NCBI RefSeq assembly: GCF_014648915.1 | Contig: NZ_BMSA01000001.1 | Coordinates: 784,606 to 848,605, forward strand | DNA length: 64,000 nucleotides | Reading direction: 5' to 3' | Source: Streptomyces phaeofaciens | GTDB taxonomy: Bacteria; Actinomycetota; Actinomycetes; Streptomycetales; Streptomycetaceae | In this document: in pieces, positions 59,901-64,000 of the stretch | How positions within the stretch are numbered: position 1 is the first letter of the stretch | How the letters are laid out: each line of letters opens with the position of its first letter | Translations under genes and position numbers: made by a program | The notes under the pieces: generated by a model | Seen by the model: only the letters and a program-made list of their open reading frames with translations | What the model was told of the DNA's origin: nothing | Databases searched by the model: none

Positions 59901-60698
59901 GGCGCCGTCCTGCCGCACCCCGGACACCCGGCGGCTGCCGGAGGAGTCCCAGTGCTGGGCGGCCGGCGCGTGGAAGAGGGCGACACCGTTGTCGTCGACC
60001 GCCTCCAGCGATCCCGCCGCGCCCTGGCGCACCGTCAGTCCCCGCCCCCGGACCGGGAAGTCGAGGGTGCGCAGAGCCGGCTGGACGGCTGCCTCGGGGG
60101 TCTTGACGACCAAGACCTCGCGGTAGCCCTCGACGGTCGCCGTCATCAGCAGGTCCACGCCCGGCAGGACGTCGACATAGCGGGCCCGGTCGCCCTTGAC
60201 CACCGGCTTCGGCAGCTCACCCGGCCAGCCCACCGTCAGCGACCTGCCGCCCTCGGTGACCGACACCAGGTCCGCGCCCGCACCGCCCGCGGAGAACGAC
60301 ACGCCCGCCGCCGAGGCCCGGGGCGCGATCCGCCCGTCGGCACGGCGTCGCAGGGTGGCGTCCGGCGCGGCCCAGCCGTCGGCCCCGGTCCGCACCCGGA
60401 CCGGAGCGATCGACTTCTCCAGCGTGAACGTCCTGCCGTCGGGATTGGCGAAAACCGTCTCGTGCTCGGTCCGTTCGCCCGTCACCTCGACGCGCTCGCC
60501 GGACGACACCGCCTGGCGCTGCGCCCGCGCCGACTCCGAGAGCGGCGTCTCGCTCTTCGACCCGCCTGCCGCGGATCCCGCCCTCGTCGGCGAGGCCACG
60601 GCGACGGCCGGCAGCGTGGCGAGAAGGGCGACCGCGGTGACCACGGACACCCCTCTGCCGATCAGAGCCGGTCTTCGCACGCACAAACGTCTCCACAT
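56997..60698 (-). CDS. secreted LamG-domain protein, first gene of the RHS operon
   Basis: 1233 residues. Signal peptide to about residue 36 (SVVTAVALLATLPAVAVASP). The first 300 residues are a beta-rich region found before DNRLRE-type modules in Streptomyces RHS-linked proteins; the middle has fibronectin-like strands and several cysteines (CGTYVTGGYAYYCGSNYKQR, SMSCSP, CETN, CPDDGDGCG). Two concanavalin/LamG domains follow: near residues 830-1020 (YTASAWAYLTDDTEYRTVMS, WTHVAGVYDADDRTIQLYVN) and 1050-1230 (SGSFTVTTEVELD, RLTGVYDAQDGTIRLYLDAS). LamG domains bind carbohydrates or proteins, so it may bind a surface or help the RHS protein. ATG 60698 follows GGGGGA. The RHS gene begins 164 bases later. 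Confidence 0.9.
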   Translation of the reverse strand: MWRRLCVRRPALIGRGVSVVTAVALLATLPAVAVASPTRAGSAAGGSKSETPLSESARAQRQAVSSGERVEVTGERTEHETVFANPDGRTFTLEKSIAPVRVRTGADGWAAPDATLRRRADGRIAPRASAAGVSFSAGGAGADLVSVTEGGRSLTVGWPGELPKPVVKGDRARYVDVLPGVDLLMTATVEGYREVLVVKTPEAAVQPALRTLDFPVRGRGLTVRQGAAGSLEAVDDNGVALFHAPAAQHWDSSGSRRVSGVRQDGARGTQVVDDGSGAADPARAPRPRDRMSVLPVKARAASVSVLPDAGLLAAEDAVYPQFIDPNVSMNESERTVLSSDGDAFYNFTGGDTGEGIGLCGTYVTGGYAYYCGSNYKQRMYFEFSPSGLKGKRVLDATFRVTERWSMSCSPSVVQLVKTGEISSATRWPGPTSNWDVLGDRTVSAGRGSNCDPSQPAKPIEFNDDPSQSYENLTSTVQKFAAGDFARLTVMLKAGDEGDPNGWKRFDDDAVLSVSYVGLPDVPTSPVVGSACETNAADPAWLSDPTPNYAGVVQTASGGESGATLRAHFSVQEKQADGTWTVKTEPVRPSSGFVGDGTKVTVASPVTLKQNTLYRMAVFSRSYYNDGASSIESHSTVTTKGWCYFQVDSTRPKAPTVTAPAGALYPVCPDDGDGCGAATGGPGQAGQFVFTKNAADANVVAFEYKLATDTKWTKVSGTSSVTRSVKPALSGVQVLNVRAVDSVGTGQSGESKAIRFNVAEGKGATSRWNFNDSAVGSGETVASDSATTDGTRHPATLYTTGSGWSGLGRRGSLDRSLWLNDISDPARQAGYAATSGPVVNTQSSYTASAWAYLTDDTEYRTVMSQTGSDSSGFSLYYSGGVKKWIFRFNWTDSAGQRQFVASGADTAGVPLKVWTHVAGVYDADDRTIQLYVNGRAQGSPVAVPSGGEKQTPDGALQFGRASYVYGTYTQYWKGRIDEAAVFQEALPAAEVAKEAKLLDSTGTAAATELMASFDPQGASGTTLADTVTGYARSLTLSGGASLDGEAIVLDGTDDAATVSGPVVDDSGSFTVTTEVELDRTALAAKPTGYVGQVLGQRTADGSAWGLWYHRTGTETWFDDEGNLHEDPSGFWKFGRVNSDGSFTAVTSDNAAVTSGKVRLTGVYDAQDGTIRLYLDASRNDVETPYTAKIGQGELAVGKGYAGGAWGRFLPARIGDIRIWAGAAADSDQLETMIG

Positions 60699-60920
60699 AT
60701 CCGGTGGTCCCCCATTGTTGGCGTGAACACAGCAGAGACACGATCGCCGTTATTGATCTAGCCGGCCGAGTGGTCGCCGGACATTTGCCGGGGAGTTCGC
60801 CGCGCGTTCACCCGGGGTGCGTGGGCGGCACACGAGCTGTTGGCCGTGGGCCCGGATCGCGCTGTGCGGGGCACGCGTCGCGGGTGTGCGGACCGGCACG
60901 GACAATCCGCCGTGCCGGGC

Positions 60921-62420
60921 TCAGGCGTCCGCGATCCAGCTGCCGTGGAAGCCGAGCGGTACACGGCCGGGCAGGTGGACGCGGGCCAGGGGGCGAGCGG
61001 TGAAGTCCTGTGCCGCGAGGATCACCAGGTCGCTCGCCCCGCGGTCGGGATCGTGGACGTAGGCGAGGACATAGCCGTCGTCCTCGCCCCGGGCGTCGTG
61101 GCGCGGGACGAACACCGGCTCGCTCACCGCGGCGCCCCGCGGGAAGCGGTGCACCTGACTGCCGGCGCGCAGCATGTCGTGCTTGACCAGGCTGTTGGTG
61201 AACGTGTCGTCCGGCGGCACCCCGTCGACCGTCTCGTACGCGACCCACATCTCCGCCGCGCAGGCGGTGTACGCGAAGCGGTGCCGGCGGGAGACGAGGG
61301 ACTCGTTGATGCGCGGGAACTCCTGGGGGCGGTCGTCGAGGCGTGTGGTGGTGACCCGCCCCGCACGCAGGTCGACGGTCCACCTGTCCAGCACGGGTGT
61401 GCCGGTGGTGGAGGGACCGCCGTTGCCGCGGCCGGTGACATGGAACGGCGCGGGCATGGTGGTGAGTTCGAGGACGACGGTGGCGCCCTGGTCGTAGGCG
61501 TTGAGGGTGTGGGAAGAGAAGACCGGATCGATCTCGAACCAGCGGACCGCTCCTCCGGCCCGGGGCAGCACGCCCACCCTCATCGGGTGCCGGTCGTTCC
61601 ACCCGTAGGGGACCGGCGCGCCGGCCTCGGCCGCCGCGGCGTCGAACGTCACGGGTACGTCCACGATCACCACGTACTTCGCGGTGAGGGCGAAGTCGTG
61701 CATCATCGGCGCGTCCGCCACCGGAATCCTGGTGGTCCCGGCCACCCTCCCGGTGCGGTCGATCACGAGGTGCCGGACGTGGTTCCAGGTCGGGTGGTAG
61801 GTCACCGCGTGCAGTTCGTCCGCCGCCGCGTCGTACTTCGTGTGCGCGGTGAACGCGCCCTCCAGAGTCGAGCGGAAGTCGTAGGGACCCACGGTGTTCA
61901 GCTCGCCGTCCAGCTCGTACGGGAGCGGCCCGCTCTCCTGCAACGCCAGGATGCGTCCGCGGTGCGGGACGACGTGCGTGTTGCAGGCGAAGTCGTCCGG
62001 TGGCACCGGGCCCGGGTAGGACTCCCCGAGCTTGGCCGCGACCTGGGAGGAGCGCACCCACCGGTTGCGGTACCACTCCGCGCGCCCACCGCGCAGCCGC
62101 AGGCCGTGGACCATTCCGTCGCCCAGCATCCAGTGGTGCGCCCGCGCGTCCTCGATGCCGAGGGCGTTCGGGCCCGTCCGCAGGTAGCGGCCGTCCAGGT
62201 CCCGGGGGATCCGGCCGGTCACGGGCAGGTCGAACGCGGTCAGCTCCTCGGTGACCGGCGCGAACGCGCCCTCCAGGAACGGGAACGACCGTTCCGCCGT
62301 CGTGCCGGTCGCCGCCTGGGCGACGGCGCCGTGGCGTCCCGGTCCGCCGGCCCCGACCACACTCGCGGCCGCGGCCAGTGCCGCACCGCCCAGCACCCTG
62401 CGCCGCGTGATGTCGGACAT
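60921..62420 (-). CDS. Tat-exported carotenoid-oxygenase-family protein
   Basis: 499 residues. The N-terminus MSDITRRRVLGGAALAAAAS is a twin-arginine signal. The propeller carries the four iron-binding histidines in order: His193 (FTAH), His241 (APMMHDFAL), His304 (FSSHTLNAYD) and His492 (GFHGSW). FLRTGPN-type sequence appears as RYLRTGPNALG, and LGDGMVHGLRL is conserved. Carotenoid oxygenases split double bonds of carotenoids, stilbenes or lignin-derived phenylpropenes with oxygen. Export is unusual and suggests a plant-derived or extracellular substrate such as lignostilbenes. GGGGAG precedes ATG 62420. It stands alone, between the RHS operon promoter and a GH2 gene. Confidence 0.9.
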   Translation of the reverse strand: MSDITRRRVLGGAALAAAASVVGAGGPGRHGAVAQAATGTTAERSFPFLEGAFAPVTEELTAFDLPVTGRIPRDLDGRYLRTGPNALGIEDARAHHWMLGDGMVHGLRLRGGRAEWYRNRWVRSSQVAAKLGESYPGPVPPDDFACNTHVVPHRGRILALQESGPLPYELDGELNTVGPYDFRSTLEGAFTAHTKYDAAADELHAVTYHPTWNHVRHLVIDRTGRVAGTTRIPVADAPMMHDFALTAKYVVIVDVPVTFDAAAAEAGAPVPYGWNDRHPMRVGVLPRAGGAVRWFEIDPVFSSHTLNAYDQGATVVLELTTMPAPFHVTGRGNGGPSTTGTPVLDRWTVDLRAGRVTTTRLDDRPQEFPRINESLVSRRHRFAYTACAAEMWVAYETVDGVPPDDTFTNSLVKHDMLRAGSQVHRFPRGAAVSEPVFVPRHDARGEDDGYVLAYVHDPDRGASDLVILAAQDFTARPLARVHLPGRVPLGFHGSWIADA

Positions 62421-62532
62421 GGTGTTCTCCCCTCTCCGGGCCCCGGCCGATACGGCCGCCGCCCCCCTGCTGACATCGACCACCCTGCCCCGACGAGGGA
62501 CGGAGGTCAGTCGGCCTGGAACCCGGAAAGGG

Positions 62533-62574
62533 GGTGGTGGTCTCGACACCACGGGTGGTGTCGAGACCACCACC
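62533..62574 (-). terminator. terminator of the GH2 gene
   Basis: Perfect 19-bp arms (GGTGGTGGTCTCGACACCA and its reverse complement) with a CGGG loop begin ten bases past the GH2 stop codon; the longest perfect stem I found. Confidence 0.93.
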
Positions 62575-62584
62575 GGTGGTGTCG

Positions 62585-64000
62585 CTAAGGGCGGGCCTCG
62601 GCGAGGGCGCTGTTGAACGCCTCCACGGTGAGCAGCGGGCGGTGCGAGGGCAGGGCCCGGGCGGGCCAGGACAGGGTGACGTTCTGCGACTCGCCGGGCA
62701 GCAGCCACAGGTAGTTGTGGCTGTACAGCGTCGGCAGGACCCGGTGGCCGTCCGTGTCGTTCAGGAGGGACAGCCGGACCATGGCGGCGACGGCCGAACC
62801 GTCGTTGCGGACGGTGGCGGACAGTTCGTGCCGGCTCCCGGACCGGGTCACGCGGGTGACCCGCGCGGACACCTTCGTGCGCGGTGTCCCGGCCAGTGCC
62901 CGCATCGCGTCCGGCGTGCGGTAGCGCCAGTAGGTGTTCTGCGACAGGACGCGGCCGGTCGGGTCCTCCAGGGTCAGGCGCAGGAGATGCAGGTCGGGCA
63001 GGTCGTCGGTCCAGCCGGCGGTGAACGCCTTCGCGGTGGCGGCGGGAGCCACATCGAGGCGGGCGCTCCTGGTGCTGCCGAGCCGGCGGCCCGACAGGTC
63101 GAGCAGCCGTGCCGAGACGGTGGCGTCGCGCAGGTTCTTCCGCGTGTGGTTGACGGCGACGACCCGGCCGGCGGGGTCGGCCTGCACATGCAGGGGCTCG
63201 CAGGCCGACCGGGCCCCGTAGTAGGTGCCGTTGACGTCGAAGTCGTAGTCGTAGGTCTGCCAGACCGTGCTGTGCCAGGCCGGGTGGGACATCCACAGCA
63301 TCAGGCCGCTGGCGTTGTCCCACAGGTTCGCGTTCCATGCCTCGAACATGGCGCGCGTGTTCTCGTAGTTGACGAACTGGGCCTTGCGGGCGAAGTCGTC
63401 CAGGTCGGTGACGGTGCCGAGACGGGCTTCGACGGCGGCCTTGTAGGTGTGGGGTGCCTGGTTCCCGCGCTCGCTCCAGTCGTGGTGGTACCAGGCGCCG
63501 CGGATCGGCCACTCGGGTTCGTCGCCCGTCATGTTCCGCAGGCTGGCGGCGGTGGAGACGACGGGCATACCGATCTCGGTGTGGAAGCCGAAGTCCTTGC
63601 TGCCGTAGGTGGACGGGTCGAAGTACTTCTCCGGTTCGACCCAGCCGTACGGTCCGCCGCCGGTGACGATGCCGCCGGCCGAGTTGTTCTGGTAGAGGAT
63701 GCCGGGCGCCTGCTGCTCGACGGCCTCGCGCATGCCCTGGTCGATGGCGGCCGGCGGGTTGCCCTCGTTGGCTCCGCACCAGATCACCACGCTGGGGTGG
63801 ATGCGGTGGCGCAGCACGGTGTCCCGTGCGATCGAGACGAAGGCGTCGTGGTCCGGCGGGTCCATGGCCCACGCGTTGGGGAAGTCGTTCCACACCAGGA
63901 TCCCGTGCTCGTCGCAGGCGGCGAAGAACTCCTCGCGGTCGCACGTGCCGACCCAGTTGCGGATCATGGTGAAGTTCATGTCCCGGTGCATCCGGACGGC
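62585..64000 (-). CDS. glycoside hydrolase family 2 enzyme, C-terminal part (runs off right edge)
   Basis: About 470 residues of the C-terminal part are in the window; the frame continues past base 64000. MNFTMIRNWVGTCDREEFFA and VLVWNDFPNAW-type sequence (HGILVWNDFPNA) mark the start of the TIM barrel. VIWCGANEGNPP holds the acid/base glutamate (NE) and FGFHTEIGMPVV the nucleophile. The barrel is followed by beta-sandwich domains. GH2 enzymes with this pattern include exo-beta-D-glucosaminidases (CsxA) and beta-mannosidases, active on chitosan- or mannan-derived sugars; I cannot separate these without the rest. The signal and N-terminal domains are outside the window. Confidence 0.88.
   Translation of the reverse strand, partial: AVRMHRDMNFTMIRNWVGTCDREEFFAACDEHGILVWNDFPNAWAMDPPDHDAFVSIARDTVLRHRIHPSVVIWCGANEGNPPAAIDQGMREAVEQQAPGILYQNNSAGGIVTGGGPYGWVEPEKYFDPSTYGSKDFGFHTEIGMPVVSTAASLRNMTGDEPEWPIRGAWYHHDWSERGNQAPHTYKAAVEARLGTVTDLDDFARKAQFVNYENTRAMFEAWNANLWDNASGLMLWMSHPAWHSTVWQTYDYDFDVNGTYYGARSACEPLHVQADPAGRVVAVNHTRKNLRDATVSARLLDLSGRRLGSTRSARLDVAPAATAKAFTAGWTDDLPDLHLLRLTLEDPTGRVLSQNTYWRYRTPDAMRALAGTPRTKVSARVTRVTRSGSRHELSATVRNDGSAVAAMVRLSLLNDTDGHRVLPTLYSHNYLWLLPGESQNVTLSWPARALPSHRPLLTVEAFNSALAEARP

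Noticed and set aside
49712..60698. Type VI or WXG100-type secretion of the RHS protein
   Set aside because: No VgrG, PAAR, Hcp or WXG100 gene here and a standard signal peptide is present.
56838..60761. 1307-codon plus-strand frame opposite the LamG gene
   Set aside because: Same cause; composition Arg/Gly/Val/His, no recognisable domain, and the minus-strand gene is unambiguous.
1..64000. CRISPR arrays, tRNA genes, insertion sequences, phage or integrative element ends
   Set aside because: No spaced repeats, cloverleaf, transposase, integrase or att-like duplication recognised on either strand.

Overview
The window is high-GC actinobacterial DNA, almost certainly from a Streptomyces chromosome. 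Codon third positions are nearly all G or C, GTG starts are common, and typical streptomycete families are present: paired cold-shock proteins, Lrp, double IclR and HxlR regulators, class F sortase, SigF-type sigma factor, ECF41 sigma factor, Tat-exported enzymes and LamG/RHS giants. I see no tRNA, rRNA, CRISPR array, insertion sequence or replication origin.

Layout. 0-5.8 kb: a GNAT gene behind a coupled 24-codon ORF, divergent from iron superoxide dismutase (sodF), with a nickel-regulator (Nur) box on each side of the intergenic gap; then a DEAD-box helicase, a cold-shock gene, a phosphotransferase and an NmrA-like reductase. 5.9-7.5 kb: a degraded stretch with two overlapping ORFs and the C-terminal remnant of an efflux pump. 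7.5-13.7 kb: a membrane Ser/Thr kinase, small proteins, a divergent MFS pump/Lrp regulator pair and a TPR protein. 13.8-16.6 kb: two coupled LLM flavin monooxygenases behind a cysteine-containing leader peptide and a hairpin, a probable sulfur-responsive attenuation unit. 16.7-24.4 kb: DUF1684, a LysM-metallo-beta-lactamase protein, HxlR, a double IclR regulator divergent from an unusual MIP channel and an aryl-aldehyde dehydrogenase. 24.4-31.2 kb: thioesterase, an ankyrin/HEAT protein with a coupled truncated SUKH protein, ECF41 sigma factor with its oxidoreductase partner, and a SigF-type sigma factor. 31.4-38.8 kb: secreted GH88, amidohydrolase, lipase, DeoR regulator and a tendamistat-type alpha-amylase inhibitor. 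38.8-44.1 kb: redox/detoxification genes with local regulators (azoR/hxlR, tetR/SDR/SDR), HAD hydrolase and nitroreductase. 44.1-49.5 kb: cell-surface proteins (sortase and neighbour, lipoproteins), an orphan gcvH, a second cold-shock gene and a methyltransferase. 49.7-60.7 kb: one leftward operon encoding a 1233-aa LamG protein, a 2167-aa RHS/YD-repeat protein with a 269-aa non-repeat tail, and a GTGA-coupled lipoprotein. 60.9-64.0 kb: an exported carotenoid-oxygenase-family enzyme and a GH2 glycosidase running off the right edge.

How the genes work together. Three units are the most informative. The Nur-boxed sodF region links metal-dependent SOD choice to an uncharacterised short ORF and acetyltransferase. 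The leader-peptide/LLM operon looks like translation-dependent control of organosulfur use. The LamG-RHS-lipoprotein operon has the layout of a secreted polymorphic toxin with a surface-anchored candidate immunity or accessory protein. Several regulators sit beside clear palindromes next to their likely targets.
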